Origin: Isoetes taiwanensis
Taxonomy: Eukaryota; Streptophyta; Lycopodiopsida; Isoetales; Isoetaceae
DNA length: 64,000 nucleotides
Assembly (NCBI GenBank): GCA_021234155.1
Contig: JAJEKV010000531.1
Location: forward strand, 92,650-156,649
Direction of reading: 5' to 3'
Shown: positions 44,971 to 57,500 of the stretch, in pieces
Layout: every line of letters begins with the position of its first letter
How positions within the stretch are numbered: position 1 is the first letter of the stretch
Program-made: the position numbers and the translations under genes
Notes under the pieces: model-generated
Databases searched by the model: none
What the model saw: only the letters and a program-made list of their open reading frames with translations
What the model was told of the DNA's origin: nothing

Positions 44971-45723
44971 AAATTGCGTCGGTAGCGAGTTTTGTATTCA
45001 TATTTAAAAATATATGTACATTTTTCTTACGTGAAAATCGCCCGGTAGCGAGTTCTTTCTAAACTAACATAGGAAGTACATATCTCTACAAAATGTCACA
45101 TAGGCCCACTTCATGACTACATACCGAGTCGAGTCCACCGTACCACTCGATATGACATCATCCTCCCTATTCATTGGAGATGTCGAGTCTCCAAATCGAG
45201 AGTGTCCCGTCGATCCTTGGCCTTCCTAATCATAGCCTCATATTTATTTGTTGGCATGAGCCTTACTAAGAGCATGAGGAGCCGCATAAATCTTGTGATG
45301 CGATGGTAGCATTCCATGGCCCCGATCTGTTGTCATATGGCTTGTCCAACTCTCTTCGTGGGTTTTGAAACGGCCACAATTAAGTAGTAACTTGTACGAG
45401 GGGTCCGGTGTTGATTAATAGATCAAAGGAAGTATATTTGAACTAGAAGCTGACCATGTGTGTAATGCTTTAGAATGAGAGAAATTAACTAATTAGCAAA
45501 TGATATTCCTCTCCCGGAAAGTAATTCTAAATATTCAAAATAGTTCAAACGCGCCCAGACGCGTTTTTCTATAGTGTTTTTTTTCAAAGATCTACTTCAC
45601 CGCCTGGCGCGATTTGTATAAAGTAGTATGAAATAGAAAAACCAAACTAAACTTGGCCTTTGTGGCGATTTGATAAACCTAGTGGGAAATAGAAAGCCAA
45701 ACTAGAAATGTATGGCGCGATTT
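44971..45723. repeat. CGCG palindromic motifs, right cluster
   Basis: AAATTGCG-TCGGTAG-CGAGTTT (44971), AAATCGCC-CGGTAG-CGAGTT (45035), AAACGCGCCCAGACGCGTTT (45547), TGGCGCGATTT (45605), TGGCGATTT (45662) and TGGCGCGATTT (45712). This is the right edge of the motif-bearing region. Confidence 0.75.
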
Positions 45724-45779
45724 AAGCCATTCTTTATATCATTCTATAGAAAAGAAATATGCATAAAAAAACATGTCTA

Positions 45780-46330
45780 CTACGAGACGAGAGAGCAAAG
45801 ATGAATTACTAAAGCCCGGTGAAAATGAATAGATATATGAAATGGAGTAAGAAGCGAAATGCAAAAAAAAGCGCGGAATCTGAAATAGCGAGAATATGAA
45901 ACCCGGTGAAACGAGAATATGAAGGCGTTAGAATAGAATGAGAGCGATAAAATAGAATATGAAGCGGGGAATAGAATATGAAAATGAGATAGAATAAGAA
46001 ACGAGCGAACGAGATAGAATAAGACCATATAGATCCCGGATAGAACAGATATATAATTTAATAAGAATAAGAGGATATAGAGCAAATCTAAGAAGCGGAT
46101 AGTGAGCGAATAAGAGCTCATAGGCGGTGAAGCGTAGAATAGAATAAGAGCGGATAGAAGCGGATATATAATACTCATTATTTAGTTCATTATTTGGAGC
46201 AGATAGAAGCGGATAGAACAGATACATAGTACACATTATTTAATAAGAATAAGAGTAGATAGAAGCGGATATATAAGAGCAGATAGAGCAGATAGAGAAA
46301 TGAATAGGAGATCTAGAAGAAAATATGTGT
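45780..46330. repeat. Purine-rich GATAGAAGCGGATA low-complexity array
   Basis: About 550 bases of AATAGAATAAGA and AGCGGATAGAAGCGGATAT variants. Stop-free frames on the minus strand arise from the repeat and are not genes. Confidence 0.85.
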
Positions 46331-46779
46331 TCTTACAAACACGAGAATAAAAATAAGAACAAAATAGCGGACTTTAAGTGAAAGCTAGGAAAATACCAAC
46401 CTATTTGTCTTAATGTGACCCGAGATTTGAGCGAAACCTTTGATCAAAACCTAAAGTAGAAAGCAGTAGGAAGCTGAAGCCAATTTCTTGAAAAAGTAGA
46501 TAGGGGCCCGAGATTGCGGATAACCTAGATTGCCGAAGTTTGAAGCGAAAAGCGAGTTTGAAGAGATAGAAGCGGATAGAAGTTAAGAAAGCTGGAATCT
46601 AAGAAATTGCCGAGAAAAGCACGGATTGGTTTAGAAATTGGAAGCCGAAAAGCCTAGAATGGAGACATAAGTTCGAAATAGAAAAGTTAAAGAAAGTGAG
46701 AGAGCAAAGTTCGAAAAGGAATGTTAACGGAAATAATAATCGCTTTTAAAAAATTAGATGACCAAGCACCATAATAACT

Positions 46780-47330
46780 TTTGAAAAAATTTATTACAAG
46801 GGTTAATAGTTTTAAGGACCGCAAGTTTAAAGTTTATTACAAGGGTTAATATTTTTTAAAAAGTTAGAAGGGTTAATAGTTAAGGTTACAAGTTAATAGT
46901 TAAGTTATAAGTTTAAAACTTTTATGAATTAGGAATTTAGAAGTTAAGGTTATACTTAGAATTTAGAACTTAAGGTTATACTTAGAATTAGAATTTAGAA
47001 GTTTATTATGAATTAGAATTAGAAGTTAAGGTTATAAGTTAATAGTTAAGGTTATAAGTACATAGTTAAGGTTATAAGTTTAAAAGCTTATGAATTAGAA
47101 CTTCTAACCTTAAAACTTTTAACCTACAATAACCTTCTAACCTTAAAACTTCTAACCTATAATAAACTTCTTAACCTTAAAACTGCTAACCTATAATAAC
47201 CTTAAAAGTTGTTTCTAAGGTTACAACTTTTAAGGTTATTATAATTAACCTATAATAACCTTAAAAAAAGTTGTTTCTAAGGTTATTATAGGTTACAAGT
47301 TAGAAGATTATAATTTAGAGGGTTTTATTT
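46780..47330. repeat. AT-rich fold-back array of AAGGTTATAAGTT units
   Basis: About 46800-47095 holds direct units of GTTAAGGTTATAAGTTTA. About 47100-47206 holds the same words reversed (AACCTTAAAACTTCTAACC). 47214-47304 returns to the forward sense. CCTATAATAACCTTAAAA and GTTGTTTCTAAGG recur within it. The whole could form a long imperfect hairpin. Confidence 0.8.
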
Positions 47331-47551
47331 ATATATAATGTTGAGGAAAATAAGCAGGCAATCCAATTATATAAATAGAATGATCAAATAGAATAAGACA
47401 TATGAGGCTTTCATTTAAGAACATGTTAGGGAGATGTTATTTGGATATGCTAACTTACTTTATGTTTTTATGCATTTTAGGTCAATGGCATGCAAAATGC
47501 TAAAAAAGCCCCCAATAATGCTGATCAAGGCAAGGAAAAATCCCCCAAATA

Positions 47552-48490
47552 ATGAAGATGATGCGCAAAGGAAAGGAAAATACCTCAAATGATGTTGATG
47601 ATAGCAAGCGAAAGGAAAAAGACTCAAATGATGTTGATGATGGCAAAGGAAAGGAAATACGCGAGCCAGGGACCCGCGTTGTAGCACTCAACAACAAGGT
47701 GAAATGCACTTTCGAACACAACTCAATCTACTTTATACTTTCCGGTCGATTGGAAAAACAAAAGGTCAAGATCCCGCATGCATGCAATAGAGAGGCAAGA
47801 TGGGAGAAGGGATTATTGTTCTAGCAGGATCCTATCAATGTAGTGAATGATGAAAGATTAGGGGAGGACAGGTTAGGTGTGGCAATATCAAAAATTATAT
47901 GACAATTGGAAGGAAAAGGGTTCGGGCAAGCGAGAATGCCTTGCTTGTGTGAAGCAACTAGAGGTTCCAACTATGGTTGCATGGCCTAGGACGGTATTCA
48001 ATTGGGGGAACTACATGTTTCCTATAGATCTGAGAACCATTGTCAATAATGTTCTACGGTGTAGCAAGAGGCCACTTCCAACTTTCAAACATTATCCCAC
48101 CAAAAGATGCAAGTCGATTATGATTGTACTCACGAAGCCCCGATGAAGGTTAGAGGAAGTGAATGTTGTTGGGCCTCTTTGTATTAGAATGTTCACAATA
48201 GGCGAGATGGTGGGAGCAAGAGCTACATATCGGGGAACATAAGTGTGATAGCAGGAGAAATTTCATGTACACCATATTTGGCTATGCAATTCAGGAATAA
48301 GCATTTCAAGCATGTGACCATAGCAACTTCAAACAACTTTGCAAAGTGCAATTTATGTGCTAAAGGCTTGAAGGAGACACTAGATAAGACAGTGCGGCAA
48401 CCAAGTCTAAGGGCAAAGATAAAGGGAATATATGAAGGACCATATGATGAGATCAACTATCATGTAGATCAACTTATTGGATGTGGATGA
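47552..48490 (+). pseudogene. Unidentified coding region in three frames
   Basis: Plus-strand frames 47552-47824, 47877-48146 and 48245-48490 follow one another. The first begins with a small repeated acidic unit (SNDVDD twice) and continues TRVVALNNKVKCTFEHNSIY. The second has ECLACVKQLEVPTM and AWPRTVFNWGNYMF. The third has KCNLCAKGLKETLDK. The CxxC pairs suggest zinc binding. No family is recognised; it may be a transposon-encoded protein. Confidence 0.4.
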
Positions 48491-49593
48491 CCTTATCTGC
48501 AATGGAACCTAATAACTATCTATGTATTATACATGATAAAATGGACCAATGGTGGTGAAAGCGCAGTGGGGGACAGTTTTTTTGTTGGGCAAAGCACCCC
48601 TAAGCACCCTTTACAACTTTTTTTTTTTTTGAATACTTTTTTATTTTAGGTTCCCCCGCCATGCCCTTCGCGTTCTTTGTCTGGCCGCTTCGCCGCTCTG
48701 CGACCCTAGCTAAATCGATCGACAAGAGCTACATCGATCAAGTAGCTAGTAAGGCGTGCCGACATGATTCACCCGATGGCTATGATTCCGGCATCTTTTG
48801 GAAACCCTAGTTGCATTTCGTGGATCAAACAATCGCATTTTGGGCCTTAGAAAAGGTAGACCATAAAAGGCTTCTTGTTTCCTTTTGATCTTTTGCATTT
48901 TTTTGCCTTTATCCCGGCTCATGCATGCTTCTTTTGTAGGTCGAAATGAGGTTTGCAAGCACTATTGAGGAATTTCAGGTTTTACATTGCTTCCAAATGA
49001 AGGCAGATCCGTAAACTTTAATTTGGGCTGATTGCCCCACATCTGATTTTCTTAGTGTGTGGAATCATTGGAAGTGAAAGACAATAAGATCAAGCTCCAC
49101 CGGGTGAGGCCAGAATTTGCGAGATGATTTGCATGATTTGGTACACAAGGTTTATCGGAAAGGCTTAAAAATAAGGAAGCTAGGACTGGTCTTTGCTAGA
49201 GCTTTTGCATGGCAAAGATACTCCAATGGCACTTGCTCATCCCGCTAAATTTATAGTGAATTGGGCTAGATTTGCATGGAATAGAATCGGCAAGCAGAGA
49301 AATACCAAAAAAGCGATATGGAAGAAATAAATTTGAAGAATGTTGCTTTTCGCTTTATTTCATCTTTAGAGCGCAGACTTAAATGTCTCGAATGATGCGC
49401 TTGTTTTATTAGAGCTTGAACTCAAAGAAAAGCAAACCCGAATTGGTCGAGTGTGAATGGAATTTTGCAAGGGTATGACCTTGCGGCTACATCAATTTCA
49501 TTAGATATCCTGAAATTAAGAACGATCTACAAAGCTTGAAAAGAGATTTGCCCGGATGAAGATGCGGCTTTGAAGCAAAAAATCTGATGAAGA
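48491..49593. other. No clear gene
   Basis: Contains a T-run near 48620 and protein-like but broken stretches. It may link the coding fragments on either side. Confidence 0.3.
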
Positions 49594-49975
49594 ATGTGCA
49601 CTAGGTCTTTCCACGCCACCATTTTGAAGAAAAAAGGGAGGCGATACGGCCCGGATATAGAAGCACAGATAAGACGGCTAAGTGCATTAATTACTTATAA
49701 GGTGAAAAGCAAGATGATCACGAAAACCAAACTAGCAAACACGCAACATTTGAGGTCTTCGTTCCTTACCACCACATTGATCAGGCCTTCTCCACCGGAA
49801 ATTGGACCGATTGTTGACGATACAAGTGGATGTGTGTAGTTTGTGGCATGGCATTTAGTATCAATTTTGCCATGCATGTACAGCTCCAATGTGGACACAA
49901 GTTCCATTTATGGTGCTTCCGAAGTGCATCTTGAGAACTTGCAATGTAATGTTTGCAAACCTAGAGCTGCCAAAT
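49594..49975 (+). pseudogene. RING-H2-type zinc finger fragment, frameshifted
   Basis: A plus-strand frame with a basic region (KGRRYGPDIEAQIRRLSAL) runs to a stop at 49837. One frame over, from 49833, the sequence reads CVVCG...QCGHKFHLWC, and after another shift near 49925-49935, LQCNVCKP. Together the spacing is C-x2-C-x15-C-x-H-x2-H-x2-C-x10-C-x2-C, the RING-H2 pattern. RING-H2 proteins are usually ubiquitin ligases. Two frame changes within 100 bases mean either a pseudogene or consensus errors. A further frame (49984-50166) continues on the plus strand. Confidence 0.5.
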
Positions 49976-50169
49976 GACTTGTATTGAGTTTGGGTTATGT
50001 AAATTTTGTATCTAACGTGGAGGATGAAGAAGATATCGAGACCGTGGCCACTAAAGGTACATGTAGTCATATTAACGATGAAGTTGTTGAATCTCCTCGA
50101 AATTACCAAGTAAAGAGACGCCCACAAACTTCGATCCATGACAAGCCCTTTGAAAGGTTAGTTTAATAT

Positions 50170-51868
50170 TTCATATATGTTCAATAGCTGGATTATTTAA
50201 TTGAAAGTATGCACGGGAAAAGAAAACAACACAAATGGTTGAAGAAATCACAAGGAGAGAACGAGGGATTTGTCGAAACGAAGACGGGATTTGGAGCAAA
50301 TGAGGTTTGAGTAAGTGTTTAGTATTTAGCTTGGTATTTTTTGCATTTGTACAAGACATATTAAGCGAGGTGTGGAAGATAATGAGAGAGGTGCGGATGC
50401 TAAAGTAACTCAAATAGGTAAGTCGCCTTTCCTAAAAATTTCACTATCTTGCACTAGTGGTATCGGACTAAGATAAGTGCGGGAGAAGAAATTATAGGGG
50501 TCGAGGAAGTTCCACCTGATAAGAACCACCGGATGAAGCACCAAGGGGAGGGGAACTACTTGATCAAGCTCCACCACATGTGAAAGTTGGAAGAAAGGGC
50601 GCACCAAAAACGCTTGCACTCCTCAAATATTTCGATGCACCCGCTACAAGACAGAAGCAAAGAAAGGTAAAGAAGCCAAAGGTTAATCGGAGGGAAAAAG
50701 AAAGTCGCAAACATCGAAAACCTATGGACTCTCAACCAAATCGCTCTTGCTAGCATGAAGAAGACTTGGACGAACAACATTTGTAACGCCAAAAGCACTC
50801 GAAAATATGATGGGTCAAGAGAGACCACATTGATGTTTTATTTCAAAACTTCTAGTACATTAGCATGTAATTTAAAACTATTGTTAATGGAGTCAAGGGT
50901 TGCTCGAATCAAGGAGTCCACGGAACTCTAGCCAAATAAAGAAGTTATGGTTTCCAACCCGGTAGCTAATTGGCCATGCGACGGTGAGAATCCTATTGGC
51001 TTTACAAATTTTCATGCTTCAATTCACAACTTTACCTCGAAAGTCCACTTCTACATGGTACAGACCCTATCTTACCTTTCTACTTTCGCGCAGCCGATGA
51101 AATTAATCTCCCTTCCATGGTCCCGCAGTTCACCTTTGCATGCTCCCACCGTATCATGCCTTACGCTTTACAACTGATGAAATTCAATCTCCCATCCGGT
51201 GGTGGCGGTTCACCCTTGCATGTTCCGGACCTTATCGTGCCTTATGCGCTCTGGTGATGAAATTCAAATGTCCTGGGTGAGTGGCGGTCCACATTGCTCA
51301 AGAAATGAATCGTCTGGAATCAGATGAAGATGGGGACATGACTCGGAGCAATTTACAAAGAACATCGGTACATTAATTTTCTCGGTTAAAGTATGCTAGT
51401 GCCCGGTATCTTTTGGAGAAATCAGCCAATAAACCCTTTGTAAATCCATCCAATTTTGCTGCCCTGATGTTTATAGTGCTCTATAATACACTTGTTAGTG
51501 CAAGAAATGCCATGTTTTGACATAGTTGGTCATTTGACTAATATGCCATCATATTTGGTTCAATCAAATTTTGGATTTTGAAAACAGTCTGATGGATAAG
51601 TGTTGAAAGTGCAAAATAATGCGGTTGTCTTTTTTGGCAGGGAAATAAGTTCCTTTTGGCTATAAACTATGTTTTTTATTACGCTTGGTTCACTGGTTAA
51701 AGATGAGCAAGGCATGACCTGCAGATTTGTATGATCTGTATGCTGCTATTCTATATTGCAAAACAGGGGAAATGAAGGAAACAGTGGTACTAGCCTCTTG
51801 GTACTAGCATCAAACTATGAAGCTCAAACTTCACAAGCGCCATCTAAAAGCCATCTTTGCTTAGCAAC
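50170..51868. other. No supportable gene
   Basis: Broken plus-strand frames continue to about 50800 with basic composition. The remainder is intergenic or the 3' flank of the lipid-kinase-like gene. Confidence 0.3.
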
Positions 51869-52037
51869 CTAACCTTTAGCCGTGCTTGAAATAACTTTGC
51901 ACCAGGGATACAAATTGATAGCACCAGGAAGAATTTTAAATGTTGCAGGTAGAAATCCCATATGTTCCCCATCTGCTTGAAGGAGTATTTGCTTATCATT
52001 TTTGTGTCCACGTTTCCTTATTTCGACATGACAAGCC
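51869..52037 (-). CDS. Terminal exon of a DAGK/sphingoid-base-kinase-like protein
   Basis: The minus strand encodes CHVEIRKRGHKNDKQILLQ followed by ADGEHMGFLPATFKILPGAI and ends at a TAG. DGE..G.LP..f.ilP.ai is the C-terminal signature of the diacylglycerol/sphingosine kinase (DAGK catalytic, YegS-like) fold, in which this strand closes the C-terminal beta-sandwich. A consensus 3' splice site, a pyrimidine-rich TTGTTTTCCAG, lies directly before the exon at 52038-52048, so it is a last exon of an intron-containing gene. Upstream exons would lie above 52 kb; I could not identify them, perhaps because of long introns. It could also be a detached gene fragment. Confidence 0.6.
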
Positions 52038-53869
52038 CTGGAAAACAACATTTGATCTCATTCAATAAAGGTCGACAAAAACATTTGAAACAAGGCTATC
52101 CACAAAGTTGAGGGACGACTAAAAATAAGCGAATTGGTTTCAAATGGTTCTAATGTAATTTTTTTTTTGTTTAGTGCCAAATATGCCATGTGGTCACTTT
52201 GAACATGCCTCCGGCCAGGACATGCCAACCTGGGTAAGAATGCCATGTGGCGAACCTCAATCATGCCACGTGGCTAGAAAATGACATTAAGGTCAACTTA
52301 ATATGGCCAACTTAAGCAAAAAGGCCACTATCTAATACGAAAACCAATATAGGAGTCTCTCCCTCTTGGGATTTCATAATTATATAGTTGTATGCACCTT
52401 GAAGGCAAGCACATAACTTATACCAAGAGGCATGCAACCCTTGCATAAAGCAAAAATGGGATTGTATAATACAAAAACTTTGCTTCTACCAATTTAGGAG
52501 GCTCTCCCTCTTGGGATTTCATAATTATATAGTTGAATGCACCTTGGAGGCAAACCACCTGATTACCTGGCAAATCTAATAGTTTCCAAATAATTTGCTA
52601 GTCAATGTATAGAACTTTATCCATGGCACTGACTGACCAATGTGTGGCACGCATTATGCTTCCTTCCATGCTGGATTCTTTTATTATTTATTGTCTATCT
52701 TTTCAATTGATCCACGAGTTCTCGTTGTAAAAACTCTTTATTGCCCTTTGCCTTACATAGCACATTTGGCTACATTATTATATTTTGATTTACAATAAAG
52801 AATTGACGATCTGAGAAAAAAAAGAACAAAGTGTGCTGATCTAATATTCAGCAATGTGAAGTACTTCCCATTATCAGATCATGGGAAATAAAGTCACCTC
52901 TATGTACACATGATGTCTTCATGGCATGAAACATGCCTATGCGGATTGTGTTACAAATGCCTCTATTGGCTTGTCTCCCGTTTCTGCGTTAGCTTCAGGT
53001 GTATTTTCTCACTTGGAGGCACAAGTTGCCAAAATAGTGGCAACATTTTATCCCAATTACTGAAACCTTTCCTTTTGAACGGTCTTGTCCTTGTCACACA
53101 AACAAAAAGATGACTAAAAGCAGCTCTTCATGGAAAAATAAGGGACAAGAAACATGACCATACCACATGTGCCCTGGATTAATCGCCCGAAATTTGTTGT
53201 CCAACCGGGTGATATAACCCTCGCATCTTCACAATCTCCTTATTTACCTCAGATTTATTTCCAATTAATTTGTTACATGGCCTATGCATGAAAGGATCGA
53301 ACTATATAAGATAATTTCTTTGAAAGTTGCTTTCAATGATGCCAAATAATGCGGACTCCCCATGCAAACAAGAAACACATGCAAAGGCACAAAAATATCA
53401 AAAGATTTTCTTGTGGTTTCTACACAATATTCCTACATATGACTTCAGATTGTACCAAGTTCATCACCATTTAGTCTTAGGTGAGAGGCTCCCAAGAAAG
53501 AAGTGAACCCCCTGTTGTTGTTGAAGCAAGAGGAGCATATTCTTCCATAAAATGCAAACACCAGTTTCCCAAATTTCAAACTTTATATGCTTACATACCT
53601 TAGGAGGCAAAGTATCATCCTCACTTAAGAAATATGCTAGTCCTCCTGGTCATACCTGCTGCTACATTACGCCCCACCCCAAGAAATTGCCAAAAGGAAA
53701 ATCAAGAACAAGCATTAGTTAATCAAAATTATGGAGCTAAATAATCACTTACTTTCCCAATGAAACAACACAACCGCCAGTCATGTATTCACAACAGTGG
53801 TCGCATGCCAGGGATTCACGCTTTTTTCATTGTCATCATGTCTCCATGTCAAGCTTCGTGCATAAACAC
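52038..53869. other. Possible intron of the lipid-kinase-like gene
   Basis: No recognisable exon on the minus strand. Contains the direct repeat at 52344-52555. Confidence 0.3.
52344..52555. repeat. 66-base direct repeat, 145 bases apart
   Basis: 52344-52409 and 52489-52555 share CTCTCCCTCTTGGGATTTCA and TAATTATATAGTTG, then TGCACCTTG and AGGCAA, with few differences. Confidence 0.88.
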
Positions 53870-53871
53870 CT

Positions 53872-54560
53872 GTGAAACAATCATCTGCATTTGCCTGCCA
53901 AAATAATATGACTTCATTCCAACTGCCTTCTTCTTCCCAACCTTCTTCTTTCCAACTGCCTTTTTTCTACAGCATTAAATTTGATCTATGGCTTTGGCAC
54001 AGAGCTTTTAAAACTGAATATATAATGAAAGTTAACATGGTCGAAAGTGCACAACCAATGACCATAGTCACGTGATAAGAAGTATTATCATTTGATACAA
54101 TTGCAACAAAATGACCTAACCGTTTTATAATAAAATGATATGTTACAGAATAAATAGGCAAAGACTCCATAAGTACATGTACATGCATGTATATGTCATG
54201 TCACCATATAGAATCAATTGATAGTCAAACACTCCCCTAAAACAATCTGTGGCACATTTTTCATGTTGGTGTCATTCTCATTTAATATAACTTGCACGTG
54301 GAAACAAGATACCGCCAACTTCACCGGAAACAATCATCCAGATTTGCGCCGCCAAAATAATATGAATGAATTACAAGAAATTGAAAAGCCGAAATCACAA
54401 CACTCCATCACTACAAACCTGAACTACTTTTTTGGATTTGGAATTCCTTTGCAAATCAGGTTTTAGACTTCATCACAGAATCGCCTTCTTCTTCCCAACT
54501 ACCTTCTTCTTCCCAACTACCCTCTTCTTTCCAACTACCTTTTTTTCTAGCTACTACCTT
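53872..54560. repeat. Partial duplication with CCTTCTTCTTCCCAACT arrays
   Basis: 53872-53970 and 54325-54560 both contain GAAACAATCATC, CAAAATAATATGA, and then CCTTCTTCTTCCCAACT-type units (two to three in the first copy, four in the second). The duplication is partial, with unrelated sequence between the shared blocks. Confidence 0.7.
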
Positions 54561-57500
54561 CTTTCCGCAAGACAAAGATTTAGAATGTCCTCTTCTTTCA
54601 AGTGTCTTTCTTGCTTGTCTTGGAACGCAAGGCTAATGTCTCGAAAACGGGTGGTGGCAAAGGAATCCATGATATGCTCATGTGCCGCTAGAGGTAAATG
54701 GTACATGCAACCTTATAAGATCAAATAACCTACACTAACTAGCTAAGCACTCCGCACACCTCCATAGCAACAAGATATTTAAACCACCACAAGATAAATT
54801 AAATCATCTCTTCATGGCTAATATAAACCATATCAAATAAAACTCATAATCAAATTAATGTCAATCAATGCATGCAACTAATGGAATGCTAACCTTCCTC
54901 GGTTCTTCCAATCAAGCTTAATTGACTTGGCTTCTCTTTGGGACATCTTTGGAATGATTTTGCACCACAAGCATTGCACTCCATGGTCAAACAAGTAGAC
55001 TTATACCAATCTGGGTTCATCCTTAGGACACACCATAGTTTTCCACATTTTCACTTACACTATTGAAAGTATGATTGCTCCGCATATATTGGGCCCTGGA
55101 CCACGGACATTACATTTGCATGTACACCTAGAACCATGGGTGTTAGAATCTCGCCTTAGCTTGTTGATTGCCCCGCCTAACAAATTCCATTCTCATGTGG
55201 TATATGCTTTGAACATGTTCCCCTCTCTTTAAGCCTTTTCACAAACTTGGGCTTCAAAGTCTCAAAACAACCTCGAGACCTATTTTTCATCTCTCGATAT
55301 TGATGCTTAAATTTCTTATAAATGTGATAAACAATATAAGAAATGAGAGAAGCTTATTATTGTGAAAACAAGGAAGCAATTACATACCCCTCTCTTCCAA
55401 GTAATGGAAGCTGAGGTTATATGGCTTAGCAATCTTATCACCAGGTATTATTCCTTCTCAATTTCATAACCCGCCTTTTTATTTGGACAAAGGACCCTAG
55501 TTAAATCCAAAAGTTGTATACCTTTTCGCCATCTTCATCCGATAGGTATCGATCAGATTTCCTTTTGAACATAGACCACGGCCTCCAAATTCAAAAACTT
55601 TCTCCCCGTCCCAATTAATACACCGCTTTCTCCTCATGTTCAAAACCCTTTGCAAATGGCGTCCTGGGTTGGTAGATCCATTAACAACCATCATCAAGGT
55701 GGATGCCCGTGCTTGATTGATGTCCTGCGGTCCTAAGCACGTTTATTAGCTTGAAGAGTCTCCTTCATATTCTCAACAACATGTTGATATACTTGTAATT
55801 TCCTTTGTTTCCAATGATCCCAAACTCATGTAGGTGTTCGGCTGCCTCGATATGATTTCTTTTCTATCAGCAGGATGTATCTTCGGGCATACATTGTTGA
55901 TAACAAAGTTATGTGATAAACGGAGCAAATCATCAAACGAGCGAAAGGAATATTCCTTAAAGATTCCTTTTTTTTACAAAAGGGGTAAAACGAGGTTAAA
56001 AAAAAGATGCATGAAATTCTATTTTGACCCCAAAGTGACTGGTTTTTTGTGCAACGAAAGAATTGACTGCTTGAAAGTGTCATTTTCTTAGCAAATAGAA
56101 TGTTCTTAAAGTATATTTTACGGAGAAACCCTAATTTCAGAGGATAAAATATTTAACAAAAATTTAAGTTAGTCAAGAATCGAATCGTAGTATTCTCAAA
56201 ATTTGAAGATACAATCTTCATATTCACAACAAAATTTTACTTTTTTCTAAGATTCCGTTATAATGCAAAAGTGTGAGGAGTGATGAAGGAGGGATCCAAG
56301 ACGTCATCATGTTCATTTATACCATCCCTCATCACCTTCACTTTTTCAATTGTCACTAGAGGAAGTGCTTGAGTTATCTTCCCTCATCACTATCAACAGA
56401 TGGTGTAGCATTGCCACCAATCTTCTTCATCCTCTTCTTAAGTAATTACAAGCTTTTTAAGCAAATTGATATCCTCGTAGGACGATTGTGTGATTTCAAT
56501 TTAAAAATCATAGCAACAATATAGTCACGCGTTATTAAGGATCAGCTCATCCCCTACAACCCACCTTCTTGGACTTTCTTCCTTTTCCTTGGCTTCTCAT
56601 TTTTTTCTAACTCATATCTACCTTCAAAAGCATTTTCCTCGATCGTGTTGCAAGCCAATGAATCTTGAGTCTAGTGACTAAGCCTTCCTCCTGATCTGTC
56701 AAGCACTTTTGCTATCCGAAAAGGTCCACCTTTGTCATCCTCCTCGGTTGGAAGAGCAATTAGCATACCCTTGCAAATTTCTGTGATATTACCTTGAGGT
56801 TCATTCCGCGCCTTTGGTCCGAGGTACATGACTCGATCCTCATCTTCTTCTACTTGCGAGGTGCTAATGTAGCACCGCTTGTACCCGCTTGGCAGGGGGT
56901 TGATGGAAGGTGTTAGGCCATTAAATGGTTCTTGCAACCGTCTTAGAGCTATATTTTTCACAACAATTTTCTGTTAGAAAGAAATTACTCCACCACATCC
57001 CATCTTCTTCTAAGAAGTACTTAAAGCCTGAGGAAATTCCATTTTCAATGGCTTTTAAGGATGACTTTCTGGGGTACTTTTATTTCGCTTGGACTTAGGA
57101 TTTTTTGAGAGGAAGTTGTTCAAGACATTTCTATGAAGGAAGTGTTCCGGAATATATTTAAGGAATGTGAAATCCTCCTCGTGGACTCCGGGTCCTTAGT
57201 TGTGGTATACTTTTTCCCCCCAGAAGAAACTCGGCCATCCTTCAAGTAGAACTTGATATGATCTTTGAAAAGGTGAGATCATTCAACTTGTTCACAAAAT
57301 TTTGTTCTCTCGCTTGAACGTTGAGAGAAAAACAAACTCTCTAAAATCGCTAGTCTCTTTTAAGAAGATCGACCCTTTGGAGTAGGAGTGTAAGAATCTT
57401 CAATAATTGAACTAAAGAAGGAAGACAGAAGCCTTCTTCCTTCTAAGGCATTAAAAATGCGGAACATTTTGGTCCAATCGTCATGAGTGTGGCCTGGCCA

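Noticed and set aside
45780-46236. Minus-strand frames of 102-132 codons
   Set aside because: They arise from the purine-rich low-complexity array, which lacks stop codons on the complementary strand.
46780-47330. Telomere-like repeat (GTTAAGG words)
   Set aside because: The units are AAGGTTATAAGTT with variable length and both orientations, not TTTAGGG arrays.
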